Assembly: GCA_950022655.1 (NCBI GenBank)
Contig: OX465587.1
Location: 26,229,716 to 26,293,715 of the forward strand
Source of the DNA: Alentia gelatinosa
Taxonomy: Eukaryota > Annelida > Polychaeta > Phyllodocida > Polynoidae
Length of the DNA stretch: 64,000 nt
Direction: 5' to 3'
Below, piece after piece: positions 22,160 to 34,339 of the stretch. The position numbers were made by a program, and so were the translations under genes. The notes below the pieces were generated by a model. The model did no database searches. It saw only the letters and a list, made by a program, of their open reading frames with translations, and was not told where the DNA came from. Every line of letters starts with the position of its first letter. The first letter of the stretch is position 1.

Positions 22160-25100
22160 TAGGCAGTGCTTTCTCAGCCGTAGTTGGTCTCTCAGTGAGC
22201 CCTACACCAACCCCTCCTTCCCGCAGTCTGACCTCCTTTCTCTCCCTCCCCGGCCTCTTGAGACAATAGGGCTGTTAATGAAAGCCAAGTTCAGTGGGGA
22301 TTGGTGCTGATTAATGCCTTGTGTAGGCACCACTGTAACCGATTAGTTCTCATTGTTTCCGGATTAAGCAGTTGCTTGGATTCGTCTGAATGCTGATATA
22401 AGGGATATGGCCTCATTTAATTTGACTTACAACGGTTATAGACCTAGTTTGTCTACTGTTGTTTCCCTTTTTTACTTTTATTACGAACACAATTCGCAAG
22501 AGTTAACGATCTTACATTTTTCTCCTTGTGCGTTCCAGTGTGGTACAATCAAAGTATACATAATTTCAAGTTAAGCTAAGTTAAGAATAGGAAAATGTAG
22601 CTTATAGCTTTGTATGACACTATACACACTGACTCACATAATACTTCACCAGAAATATGATGCTCATGGAAATCTTTATTGTTATCAATGCATTTGAACG
22701 TAGACTCAAATTATTCCTTATATATCATAAGTGCTATGGAAATAGATGGAATATTGCAACAATATCATCTATGGAAATGTTTTGCATATGCATGTATTTT
22801 GTTTTTGCTATTCCTATTCAGAGCAGATTGTATTACTTAGTTCTGAAAGTCCAGATATATTTCTCATGTAAAGATACCATTATATCAAGTTTTACCTCAC
22901 TTTATAGTTTTCATCACAGTTCTCTCGATATGACTTAAAGTGTAAAGTCTGCATCATATAACATGCATTCGGTTATCGAAAAGTCCAATGTGATGTACAT
23001 GTACAAATATGACTTGTCATGAGAAAGCCATATTGAGTTTTTCCTGGTTCTGTAGCGGCCATATCTATCGATGTAAATCAGTTTGAAAACTTAATGAGAT
23101 ACGACCACCTGTTCGGAACGAAGTTATTTTTCGTATAAGCAAACTCGCTTTTGCAAAACCCTCATAAAATAATGTTTGAATATCTGACACGAGTGGTGTC
23201 AACGCAGGTGAGAAAGCTCTCGACTGCGCTTTCTGTAGTCCCTTTGTACTTCCTGCACCTCATGTATGCGCTAATACATGAATTACCGATCAGCGCGCCA
23301 AGCGGTCGACCATCTTATTTATGGCAGTCGCTCGGTCACACACCATTTCCGTCTGCCTTCATGGCTATGCAAATTTAATGCATTCACACCTTGAGTCATA
23401 AATTCCACATTGCATTTGATTTTTTCGTGTTTTTTTTTAATTCTTTATATTTCATTATCCTCACATTACAACAACATGGAAAAATGTTGGCGAAGAGACT
23501 AACCTAATTCTTAACTGACAATAACTATAATAATTGTTTATATCATTCACTCCAAAGCAAATGGATTAAGTATATGGACCACTGTAGACATTTTAATCCT
23601 TATTAAAAAAAAGGCCCCGTAAAGATCAATAATGTCCTATAAGTATATTTTTATGGATTGCCTTTAACAGAAAGTTTCAAAAATCCAATCCAAACAGGTA
23701 AACATATTCTAGGAGTTCTTGATCTTATTTTGAATTTCCTTTAGTAATTAAGTCAATTCATGAGGCATGCGGTGCCAATTTTTGACAAAACGCAAATTTC
23801 AATCAAAGACATATAAGTAAAACCACACCACTAGACAAAGATGTTTGCTGTCATTCAAATCATTAAATATATTTTTTCAAGGAAATTTTACCTTACAGAA
23901 TTCCGAATCATCACGTTATTCATAATTTGTGTGCCATTCACGATATGATGGCTCGATTTGGTGTCATACAATATAGAGCTATGTAATGATGGGTTATATA
24001 ACAGAGTGAATCGGCATCGTCAAAAATGGCCATCACAAGGTAGCATGGGGAAAGAGTTGCCATGTTTTAATTTTAGACAACGATTGTTTACAAACGAAAT
24101 AAATTCTCCTCACAAAATTGTATTAATGTAATTTTAAAAGGAATCACATTTATTTGTCAATCATCTACACATGTAGCATTTAAGAGTTAATAAAGAATTT
24201 ACAGATAATATTTTTTGCGAAGCATACCTCTTTCTGTACAAATTAAATGGCAAATCAACATCACTTCCTTTCCAACATTGGAATAGAATAACAATCAATC
24301 AAGCGACGAAGACTACAATAAGTATTTCTCAAAGCACATTCAAAACTTCACAACATTTTGCTTTTTATATGGTTAGTTCATTGCAGAATTGGTAAAAATT
24401 GATGATCTAAAGTTGGCTCATGCATTAATTTCGACCCTTCAGAATTAAAGACATTCAAGTTCGTGTGTATGTAATATTAAGGATCATAAAGAAATGTTCG
24501 AGAACAACAGCTGAAGGCATAACTCCGCTAAGACCTTGTTGATGCAGTGGCATTATACGTTTTGAAAGGATAGAGAATCATCTGCAATCTGTTATATAGA
24601 CTAACAGCTTTATTTATCATTGGGTCCATGAAATATTTTACTATGTCAAACTGAGCACCAGGAGTTATTTCAGTTTCATGATATACGCAGCATGCACAAT
24701 TAGAATATGAACACTAATCTGTAAATTTATCTTCCGAAAATATTCTGTGATTTTCTCGTCCATACTTTCTAATTTCAATAAATGGGAGCGGGGACACCGA
24801 TGTGATAGCACTTTTTATGCTAATACTCTAACATTTCATCCAACCTGAGCACATACACATAATACAGGTGTTGCCGTTCAGCGCCGCCTAACGGCCCACT
24901 GTCTAGTTACGCGGCCACTCGGACAAACGTATTACGCTCATACACTGTGTTTATCAATGCTAACGAATACGTTGTCAGGTGAATGTTTGGCTTCAGTCGT
25001 GGTGTAACTAAGGAGATAAGGTGTGACACCGGCCAGTGGAAAAAGGCCTATTGTACATAAGGCGGTATGCATGTACATCAATTTTATACATACAGGCCGT

Positions 25101-25400
25101 TTGAGGTTTTTAAATACAGCAACTTAAGAAAAACAATACAAACCTAAGTTAGGACGCTCTCCAGGACGATTCCATTTTGCCAAGCATGACTAGTGGATAC
25201 TATGCTCCTCTAGCGGTACATTCCTCTATTCTTACATGATATAATCACTTATCCATGTTTATTAGCCATGTTTATCTAGGAGTGTGACTAATATGAGTAG
25301 TAATGATGCATAAAACCAATGATACCAACAAGTATTCTGGGGCCTCTTCAATAATTTAGCCACGTACATGAACATCAACAAGACCCAAGGACAATGTGGG
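22160..25400. other. Intergenic region without recognised genes
   Basis: AT-rich sequence with only chance frames. It contains the second CTCF-like site (24874-24894). CT-rich DNA at 22.2-22.26 kb could be promoter-proximal. Confidence 0.4.
24874..24894. promoter_or_regulatory. CTCF-like site 2
   Basis: CCGTTCAGCGCCGCCTAACG is the reverse complement of the 18459-18479 site with two differences. The surrounding sequence does not match, so the similarity is confined to the site. Confidence 0.35.
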
Positions 25401-25405
25401 TCAAC

Positions 25406-25411
25406 TTTATT
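25406..25411 (-). terminator. Probable polyadenylation signal
   Basis: AATAAA on the minus strand about 250 bases past the stop codon at 25660. Confidence 0.4.
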
Positions 25412-25659
25412 CAACACTTACTCACTCTCAGTCGGCTAGGACTGTCTTTAATAGCGAACAATTTTCAATATTATTAAACGATATCCCTTGTACAAGGTCT
25501 CCTTGTGCCCTGTACTTTCATATGCATAATTCATGCAACAGACCCCTGGTAAGTAAATACATTGAATTTCCCCCGTAACCCTTAAATGATGCTAGTTTTT
25601 AGAACAAAGGCAGTGCAGGCACTTGAGTTATTTCTCCTCTGCTCTTCCTGAAGCATGCC

Positions 25660-27651
25660 TCAGCCAAAGAGCCAGGTGAAGAAGACAAGAAAGCACACAA
25701 GCCACTTCTGGTAGTCAGATGGCGGGTCCTCATCTGAACGATCGCTTACGCGAAGCATGGCCAGCGGGAACCGAGCTTTTCTCGCCACGTAGTCCTCTGT
25801 ACTGACATCGCAATCACTGACCGGCATCCAGTATACCATATCATGGTGTCTCTGCGAGTAGGCCCAGCACATATAGCGATGTTTTACGAGTTCATGCAAA
25901 CCACCAAGCATTCTCGTTAACATGTATGAATGCCCGTAATCCCCTTGAAACGATGCCAGGCACTCGAACTGGGTCGGAGGCGGAGGTTCTGTGAGAGCCC
26001 CTTCCACCGTGGAGCTGTTGCATGCGCGGAAGGACATCTCAAAGTTGTACTCATCGACTTCATTGATGGTGCCTTCACAATATCGTCCATCGTCGAGCAA
26101 CACGCGGAAGTGGGTGTAGTGTAAGTGGCAGTGTACCATGGCTGGCCTCTCCTCACGGAGCACGACGTTGAACCAGTTGCCAGGTTGAGTGCGGTACATC
26201 TCATAAACATTCGGGCTTGGTTTCCTACTGAAGCTCAGCAACTTGTCCATACTCTCCAGCGCTGCCTGAGTCTGGCCAAAGTGCTCAATCACCACAGGTT
26301 GGCTGATCCTCAAACTCAACACCGAACTGCTACGTTTCGCCACATTTAGTAAACTCACTCTTGGACTGCATCCGTTGGGATAGGTAGAGATCATGAGGTA
26401 TTCTTTTCTCAATATCTGTGGAGATAATTGCCGCGAATAATGTTCCGAGTCGCTGTCAATCTTATCATCAACCTCTGGTTGATACCAATACTTCTCATAG
26501 AGTCTGTACTTACCAAGAGATGGTATTGTCACATATTGGTGATCAAACAAGATATTTTCATAACCTTGACTGTAGGAATCTTTAACCCACGTTCCCCTGA
26601 TCTCTGGAGTGACACTAAGCGTTTTCCAGATTGCACTTGGGTTGTGGCAAACCCCACAACTGTGCCTGCAGTAGTCCTTGAGTCCCCTCTGACACCTGCC
26701 CCTGTCGATAGACGAACACGCCCTTGTTCTGTCTCCGCAATACTCTTCTGGCTCCTGCAGTAGAGACAACCTTCTGTACCTCCTGCTCTGGGTGATGGTT
26801 TCTCCTCTATCACAGACCCCATCCAGGAATATGTAAGCCGTGAAGCTGCGGCCATGCTTAGTAGGGTATCGGATGCAGGGCACCATCCTATCGTCCTTCA
26901 TGTTGTGGATCACCATGTAGGTGTACTCTCCTTCCATCCAGCTGGCCAGGCAGAAGTTGTCATCCTCATTGAGAGCAGTGTGAGGCAGGGGGCACTTGGC
27001 ACGGTTATGGTCGCACACAAACTTCAGTCCTTCACCCTTTTCGCACTCGTTCTCCATCTTGATCGGCGGCATCTGGGAGTCGGCTTCGTAAGCCGCTCGG
27101 CCGCCCTCATCGAACCACTCTCTGATGATGTACCCGCCTTCCAGGGGACAGCTCTGGTAGCTGTTGAGGGGGATACGCTCTGCCACCCAATCATCATAGA
27201 CATGGAAGTAGACGAGTGGAGCTTCAGTTAGCTTCATGTAGACATCTCCGCAGAGAGCTGGTGACCTGACATGCATAGGGTCAGCCATACGGATCTGGAA
27301 GACATTAAAACTGCGACGTACAAACGTTATACATGTGTACTGCAGACGTTTCCCTGTCTCGTGTATAGACACCATATATTTCGCCTCGTGGTAGCTATCC
27401 TCACACGTATACATCACTGTGCGAGTCTGAGGTTTGCCGCTGATGTAGTAAAAGATCATGTTTGCATTATTAAAGACTACCTTTCTGTGAGAATGTGAGA
27501 GGCGTGTGGAATAGTCTGGTGACAGAATCTTCCACGGGTATTTTGTCCCATACATTTCATCAGGGAATCGGCAGGGGGCACCAGCTGTGCTGCTCCAAAC
27601 GAGGCTCAGTAGAACTAACAGGATATTGGAAATGACGTCACACGACGCCAT
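25660..27651 (-). CDS. Secreted, probably GPI-anchored cysteine-rich protein with central ShKT domain (663 aa)
   Basis: The coding region lies in one exon. The frame is open upstream to 27912, but the Met at 27651 opens a classic signal peptide (SNILLVLLSLVWSSTAG), and a strong acceptor (CTTTCTTTTATTAG, exon from 27700) lies 49 bases before it, implying a spliced 5' UTR. About four cysteine-containing modules follow, at residues 27-200, 203-290, 340-540 and 563-620, with recurring Trp/Gly-rich strands such as GTKYPWKIL, SWMEGEYTYMVI, RGTWVKDSY and SFQGDYGHSYML. A six-cysteine ShKT domain sits at 304-335 (CRHSCGVC end). The last 14 residues (WLVCFLVFFTWLFG) are hydrophobic with no tail, as in GPI anchors. 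The layout resembles uncharacterised invertebrate DUF7042/7043/7044-type proteins, an assignment from memory. Function unknown; likely at the cell surface. Confidence 0.88.
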   Translation of the reverse strand: MASCDVISNILLVLLSLVWSSTAGAPCRFPDEMYGTKYPWKILSPDYSTRLSHSHRKVVFNNANMIFYYISGKPQTRTVMYTCEDSYHEAKYMVSIHETGKRLQYTCITFVRRSFNVFQIRMADPMHVRSPALCGDVYMKLTEAPLVYFHVYDDWVAERIPLNSYQSCPLEGGYIIREWFDEGGRAAYEADSQMPPIKMENECEKGEGLKFVCDHNRAKCPLPHTALNEDDNFCLASWMEGEYTYMVIHNMKDDRMVPCIRYPTKHGRSFTAYIFLDGVCDRGETITQSRRYRRLSLLQEPEEYCGDRTRACSSIDRGRCQRGLKDYCRHSCGVCHNPSAIWKTLSVTPEIRGTWVKDSYSQGYENILFDHQYVTIPSLGKYRLYEKYWYQPEVDDKIDSDSEHYSRQLSPQILRKEYLMISTYPNGCSPRVSLLNVAKRSSSVLSLRISQPVVIEHFGQTQAALESMDKLLSFSRKPSPNVYEMYRTQPGNWFNVVLREERPAMVHCHLHYTHFRVLLDDGRYCEGTINEVDEYNFEMSFRACNSSTVEGALTEPPPPTQFECLASFQGDYGHSYMLTRMLGGLHELVKHRYMCWAYSQRHHDMVYWMPVSDCDVSTEDYVARKARFPLAMLRVSDRSDEDPPSDYQKWLVCFLVFFTWLFG

Positions 27652-27700
27652 TGTGACGTCACGACATGAAGCGGTGACAGAAAGTGGAATCCAAGCTGAC
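27652..27700 (-). other. 5' UTR part of the ShKT-protein exon
   Basis: Between the acceptor at 27701-27702 and the start codon. A perfect TGACGTCA palindrome lies here (27654-27661) and another just inside the coding region (27633-27640). Confidence 0.5.
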
Positions 27701-27812
27701 CTAATAAAAGAAAGGAGAATCATACGATATACTAAGTTAAGATTTTTGTTTTTTACATCAGTTGTATCACTTATTTTGTAGATTCTGTGGACGAAAACAG
27801 TTGTGATATTAC

Positions 27813-27926
27813 TTTTGTACATGAAAGAGTTTTTGTACACAAAAGAGCTTTTGACAGAGGGTCTTCCATACACAAAAAGCTCTCTAATGTACGAAAGCTC
27901 TATTGTACACAAAAGAGCTTTCGCAG
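27813..27926. repeat. Degenerate direct and inverted repeats of an AAAGAGCTTT unit
   Basis: Variants of TGTACACAAAAGAGCTTT occur four to five times in about 110 bp on both orientations, in the intron just upstream of the ShKT-protein exon. Confidence 0.6.
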
Positions 27927-28746
27927 GATGAAAGATACAAAATAGGTACCAAATGGGAATGTTACAAAGGGCACCCCATAGTAAACAGTGTCTGATTATT
28001 GGTACTCCTTCACCATGGTGGTCCTTACGCAGGGTTTTACTGTAAAGTATGCATATATGACTATGGTAATTTAAGGTTTAATATAGATGCAGTAAAGAAA
28101 TCAAGGATGCCAGTTGGGGTCAAGAAAAAATCCTACATGGGGACTGAGGCCAGTCTATGTACTATCTAAAAAGCACATGGTGTATGGGTAATCCCCATCA
28201 CTCTATTAACAGATCCCTGGGCATAGACTGACAGTATAGGGTATCTAGATATCTGCTATGAGAGTGGGTATATGAGTAGTTCTGCACTAAATGGGATACT
28301 ATTCAGAGAAAATCCTTTAAGAAAGCAGTTCTATATTCTGCAAAATATCTTAAAAGATTCATTAGGTATTCCTTTGATATTTTCTTTTAGACTTGGTGAT
28401 GCTTTAATAACTCTATTCTCACATGACATATTCTAAGCCAATCGGATGTCAGTATTTCAGTTTACCCTTGTCCGTACCATCCTACCATCCTACAACTTTA
28501 AGTTGCAGCAATGGGATCCACAGGGCCTCTAAATGATTATGTTGGGGGTAGCTGAATTCAGAATTCTGAAATATTACAGAACAAGTTTATCTAAGATTTA
28601 GATTTTAGGACAACTTGAGTCTATATTATTCTCAAAACATACAATTTCTCTTTTATACTTAAATGAAAATCCTACATGTAGGCAAAATCCTACAAACTGG
28701 TATCCCTGAAGAGACAGAATCCGAGAGACAACGGGGGTAGATATGT

Positions 28747-28830
28747 GTCAGGATGGCCGAGCGGTCTAAGGCGCTGCGTTCAGGTCGCAGTCCACTTCTG
28801 TGGGCGTGGGTTCGAATCCCACTTCTGACA
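28747..28830 (+). tRNA. tRNA-Leu (anticodon CAG)
   Basis: The 84-base sequence folds as a class II tRNA: acceptor GTCAGGA / TTCTGAC with one G-T pair, discriminator A, D arm GCC...GGC, anticodon stem CTGCG / CGCAG with loop TTCAGGT (anticodon CAG at 28781-28783, reading CUG), long variable arm TCCACTTCTGTGGGC, and T arm GTGGG TTCGAAT CCCAC. A box and B box (GGTTCGAATCC) are intact, there is no intron, and a TTTT pol III terminator follows at 28837-28840. It appears functional. Confidence 0.97.
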
Positions 28831-28836
28831 GAATGC

Positions 28837-28840
28837 TTTT
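28837..28840 (+). terminator. Pol III terminator of tRNA-Leu
   Basis: TTTT six bases after the mature 3' end. Confidence 0.6.
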
Positions 28841-29499
28841 GCTGATTCATGAAGTCATTCTGTCAGAAATCAGACCATCTTGAAGAGAGGGGACTTGCAA
28901 TCATTGGATTGCATTTATTTCGGCAGATACTGCATCTGTTCGTAAGTAGGACATGCCTTCTCAGTGCATGAAAATCTCAAAAATCATTATCTGTCTAAAA
29001 ATGAAATTTAGGAAACCATCAACAAATGAAAAAAAAAAAAAAAAACACTTCTAGCCAGACCACCTCTAAGAACGAGCACGAAAAGGCACGAAAGGGCAAC
29101 GATTTATTTGAACAAAAAAGTAACAATAACGTAGAACTTAAAATTGATTAAAAAGGTGGGAGCTCCTTTGTCACTGATCTTTTTGTAAGAGACGAACCTT
29201 ATAGACGTATCCACGGACTTGGATGACCCTATAACAAGGATTTCATGTACCTATTATCACGGACATGTTTTTTCAATCTTCTAAAATAAAGGTGCTGTTA
29301 TAAAAAAATGTTATGACGAGATAATATCGGAAACTAATGATAACGAGATCGGATAAAGTCTATAGCAATTTTGTATATCGAAAAAAAACCCCGCAGCTAA
29401 ATAATATATATATATATATATACCCGTGTATTAAAGATATATATGCTGTTGGTATGGATGACCTCCGCCTACCCATACCACCGTCACATGCAGACGGGT

Positions 29500-29690
29500 T
29501 GTGGGCGGTGTTCGGCAATGTTTACCGAGCGAGAGTCTAGGATGTAAGAATAAACGTTTTTGTTTATGACCTTGGATAAACAATGCTCCGACCGGAAGCC
29601 AGCCTCCGCCGCTTGTCCCGGCGCCGGGCTGCACGCTGCAGTATGGCCACCGGCATCACGAACGGGTCTCAGACCCCTGACTATAAAAAT
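29500..29690. promoter_or_regulatory. GC-rich, CpG-containing block; possible promoter
   Basis: A compact GC-rich island (CCGCCGCTTGTCCCGGCGCC and flanks, with an ETS-like CCGGAAG) in otherwise AT-rich DNA. It could be the promoter and first exon of the 25.66-27.70 kb gene, which needs an upstream exon, or of a plus-strand transcript starting MATGITNGSQTPDYKNIF at 29643. Neither link is shown by the sequence. Confidence 0.3.
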
Positions 29691-31310
29691 ATCTTTGATG
29701 GTCGCTTCTGTTATTTCACTTTAAAATATTGTTTGTTAATTATTGTTTGTAAATAGTCATATAACATTTTATAAGCCCAAATGTCACAAGGACATGTTCA
29801 CTATGTCACCCTTTTCGACAATGATTAAATTTCTGAATAGATAGTATTTGTGATTGCCAGAGGTTGTAGTTAGCTTGGTATTTACAGAATGTTGATGTAT
29901 GTCATATACAATATGCATACGTAAATGACAGAAAATATGTAAATAATTATAATTTAGGGATAATATTTCAGAAGTTGTTTCATCAACATAGTAACGACTA
30001 TGGTGACAAACTATGGCGGCAGAATCAATATCAAGAGCAGAATATATCATATACATGTATATGTTGTCAACAGAGATGGTTGTTGAATAAAAGAAGTAGC
30101 CAACAACTTCTTTAGATTCTCCTCATTACTACAGTTTATCTAGATTTAGTTCTATGTATTTCGAAATAGATGATATGTACTCTAGATACCATTTACAGTA
30201 AAAAAACAAACCCGAATACTGCATGAATCATGAGTAGCATCCTCTCCTATTAAGAACACACGTTTGACGTCAACCAAGACCCCCAGACGTGCTACACGGT
30301 TGAAGATAAGGTGTCAGGTTGCATGATAAATGGATCCTCTTATGCAAACATGATGGAGCCACATGCCACGCCTCTTGCCACATTTCCCGTCGCCTATCTG
30401 ACTGCATTATAGTTATCATTAAAATCGGCTGTGTACAATGCTGATGTGTTTAGATTTTCGGTAATATATCTAGTGCTGTGTCACAACAGGGTATGCAGTG
30501 TATGCGTCACTTTTTCAAATTTTGCTGCTTGTTCTATATGAAATGAATCGTAATTCATGTAATTTATCGCAGGAAGAAATGCGTTTTATATATGCGTTGG
30601 GATGAAGTATGCCTATATATATCTATGGATCACTCTGCTCACTTTGCCTTGTTATATGTATATTTTGTTGCTGTATACTATACTGCATTGTGCTGTAAAT
30701 CTGCGTACAGCGTTGGCAAAGTTAATTATGACCATACTAGCAGAAGTGACTATCGTCTAATTTACCCTCATCTAAATAAAGTGGGAAAAAAGAGAAAATT
30801 TTAGTTTCACAAAAATGAATAAAGTTTGTCACAAAAACTTAAATTTTCATTGTCTAGAATCTATACTGTAGCAATGCAGAAAAGAATATACGTGTAAAAA
30901 TCACCAATAGTGCCCACTGAGTTCACACATGGAAATCAGAAATGCAATTGCATGTCTTAGCTATGCATATTGGCTGATTAACCATTGGTAAGTACATATA
31001 TTGGTTTCTGTGCATCAATTTTCTCAAAAACATTATTTCAGTATCAACACAAATAAATATGCAGCGGCAGTGTGGATTCACGGGATCATTAGATTCTTAT
31101 CTATCGCGAGACCAAACACTATAACATGGCTGCATCTCTATTGCCAATAAGATGACCGGTTAATGTTCGCTTAATTTGTGTTACCAGAGTTAAAGATACG
31201 TTCAATGCAAGAGATTGGCGACATCTTAAAGAGCAGGGTTTGCAATAATTAATGATGCTATTGAAATATTGCAGAGAAGAAGGCCTACCTTTGTGGTGTG
31301 TTACTTCCAG

Positions 31311-31379
31311 AAGTACATGTCCCGTGCAAAGTCAGGGGAAAGCCGCGAGGGAAGCGCGAAGAAAAAGAAGCGGAAACGT
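31311..31379 (+). CDS. Candidate small exon encoding a basic peptide (weak)
   Basis: Exactly 69 bases between an acceptor (GTGTTACTTCCAG) and a donor (GTGAGT), phase 0 at both sides, encoding KYMSRAKSGESREGS then AKKKKRKR. The peptide resembles a nuclear-localisation or heparin-binding basic patch. No partner exons were identified. Confidence 0.3.
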
Positions 31380-32282
31380 GTGAGTGGGCGAAAATAGGGG
31401 AATCCTAGACAGCAGGGTGGCCTAGGCTATAATCCTGCACAGGGCTTCCGAAACATTTATCTCAACGGAAAAACGCATAAATATCTCAATGCACTTAGAA
31501 TCGACGATTCATAGTACATATTGTTAAAGGTAAAACAAAAAGTCATATTACTTTGGAAAAAGACCTTCAGAACGCCTTTGGTGTTGTAATCTAACAAATT
31601 GACTTTCAACTTTGGGTGCAGTAGTTGGGACCCTCATGCAGTTGGGGTAGTGGTGTCGCATTGTCTGTGTTTATGTTTTGGGTACCGTGCCCTGTCTAAC
31701 TCGCCTGCTCCCTCTTCTCTCAGTAAACAACATTGGTCCACTCTCTACCAACCCTCGCACCCCGTTGGTGATGAAGTGCTAAATGTATTTTGACTTGCCC
31801 CAATGTCAGTTTGCGTTTGTACCGCATCACCGGAACGATTATATTGTTAATCCACCATTTTAATTTGAATAACGACCAGAATGAATTTGACTCAGAATGA
31901 GAACACTATGGCTTCCATCTATCACCTCATTTTTCGAACTCGGTAAATATTTCGGACACAACACAGCAGAGAACAGATTCTTCTCAGCCACACTAACTAT
32001 GTATTGTATCCCTAATCCTAATGCTTCAACCCCTCTGAATCACTCTTGAACATTATATACCTCTCATGGTGTAGAAATAGATTTCAAGGTTCATATAGCT
32101 GTAAAGATTGGAACAAATAAAGTTCCATTAAACTCTAGTATGTGTTTTTTATGCCTCATTCCTCTCTCGTTTAAGTTTATAGAATATGCAGAGGAGGTCA
32201 CGTGATCATTTAGTGGACACTGATTGGTTACTGGAATCAGCAACACATCTAGGGCTTACCACCGACCCAATACATGGGGATT

Positions 32283-32425
32283 GCTGACCAGACCAGATTG
32301 GACAGTCTCCTCAAGTTCTTAGACCACAAACTATTCCGGATCAGACCCGATCGGACAAGACCCGACCCGACAAGTTTGATACACAAGCAGACTCCATTAG
32401 ACCCGACGAGACTGGATCTGTCTGA
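32283..32425. repeat. Degenerate GACCCGAC-type short repeat
   Basis: Repeated variants of CAGACCCGATCGGACAAGAC and GACCCGACGAGACTGG. Low-complexity tandem DNA. Confidence 0.5.
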
Positions 32426-34059
32426 GTCAACGCAGAACGGTCTGAATGGCTCTCTCTAAAGATGTCCCATTCTCCCCACTTCTGACAGGCCTTGGAATGG
32501 CAGTGAGGATTGGTGGGGTAGTTGGAGGGGTAAATGGACTGAAGTCAGTCTAGGTGTCATACTGCACATGCGCGTAACCTGGTGGCTTATAGCTGCACTA
32601 CTAGACTGGCTTCAGTCCCTGCATCCTATGTCTACTCTACTCGCTGGGATACATGGGCCATGTCAGAGGAGGATACATTCTTTAATTAACTTTATTCTGA
32701 TTGTAATTGATCATTTAATGAATGTTCATAATAAAAGACTTGAGCAAGTCTACTGCACTACATTGCGGCTGGACACGCAGACTTATCTCCGCATAAAAGG
32801 TGCTCCATTGCTGGGTTTTTCTGCCAAGTATTGAACTTAAGCGTCAAAGCAAGACAAAACAATACTTACTAATATCAAAAATATACAAATTCCTTTTTAA
32901 CAAGGAAATAATGGAGCAACATTAATCAAATTTTCAATAAATATAAGTCTGACACCACAATTACTATTTCTATTTAGAAGAAATGAAATATTTAGGATCA
33001 TGTTTCGTATCATGTGATTAAAGACTCAAATTATGGGTTTTTACGAATATGTGCCCATCCCCTAGCGGTATAAAGAGTCACCAGCACCCGTCCCTAAGGG
33101 GTAGCTTCGCCGCAGGCACCCGTCCTCAAAGGTGTATTAAAGGGTTAAGAACAGCACGGGGAAGATTCAAAGCGGAGGAATTAAGTAGGGAAGAACTCCA
33201 TGGGTACTGGTAAGTAGGAAGTCTAGAATACCTTCTTGAATAAAATAGTGAAGGCAATTGTGAATCTGATCCAAAAAAAGGAAACAAGAAATGCCAAAAA
33301 AATCTACCGAGAACAAAAAAGACCTTCCTAACATGTATGCAAGATGCATATCACCCTCCATTTCCAAGTTAGAATACATTCTTCATTTAGTAGGTTGTTA
33401 TGATGCATAATTCACTTCTAGTATAAAATAAGGGCGAGGGAGGTTTCCTCTACTCACTGAAAAAACGTAATAGGGCTTGGTGAAACTAAGAAAGAAGCTT
33501 GCTGGGGGGTAGATAACTTCGCAGTGAGAACATATTTATTCATGAATCATTATTACGGAAAGTCAGGGGCAGTTTTAGAATAAGGTTTCACTCTATTTGA
33601 TTCACGAGGTCCAACTTTATTAAACACGGTGTGATTTGTTTTATTCATATCATCTGTACTTTTTATTGTTAAAGGAGGTTATATATTGCTCATGGGTAAT
33701 GGTTTTATGAACGTTGTGTGATAAGGTATTGCACTCATGACTATTACTTTGTTGCTTTTTGCAGGCATGCACTGGGGATAAGTGTTGATTAAAATTGAGA
33801 TGTTAAGTGGAGTCGGAGTGTCGGGTTCAAGTATAGCTATAGTGCAGAACGCAAACAAACACTCAGTACTATCGCCTTGTGAATTTCTGAGCCTGCAATA
33901 GCCTGGGTAAAAATGTTAGAAGATAATGGACTCAAATTTCACGTTTGTGCTTGCCGACTAAAAGTCCATAATAGACTTTGAAGATGTACAATACAGGGTG
34001 AAACTGTCAGTTTACATCTGTTTAATGTACACCTAGGTACGTTGTAAGTGGGGAGGCGC

Positions 34060-34137
34060 TGATAATGTGTGTACAGACTTATAATGTGTGTACAGACTGA
34101 TAATGTGTGTACAGGCTAATGATATGTGTACAGACTG
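34060..34137. repeat. Tandem repeat, about 20-base unit, four copies
   Basis: Unit GATAATGTGTGTACAGACT repeated with small changes. Confidence 0.85.
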
Positions 34138-34339
34138 GATGTAATTTTTGTATCTGCATATATATAAATATGTGTGTATTCACGGAGTGTAGACGTATGC
34201 ATAATCAATGTTTACTACAGTTTTCTACAGTTTATGCCACGCACTTTGTCTTCTTGGAATTAACGGTTAGTTGTTCTTGTCGCACTAGGAAATTTCAAGT
34301 GCCGTCTGTGGTCTATTAGTTATTACATCTAGATTTTTA

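Larger units (their letters stand above)
29700..34300. other. Gene-poor region
   Basis: No gene found apart from the weak small exon at 31311-31379. It contains a GACCCGAC-rich degenerate repeat (32283-32425) and a 20-base tandem repeat (34060-34137). Confidence 0.4.

Noticed and set aside
27652..27912. Longer N terminus for the ShKT protein (87 extra residues)
   Set aside because: The stretch includes an acceptor and repeat DNA, and the internal Met at 27651 gives a proper signal peptide.
28659..28850. Minus-strand frame across 28.66-28.85 kb
   Set aside because: It reads through the tRNA-Leu gene.
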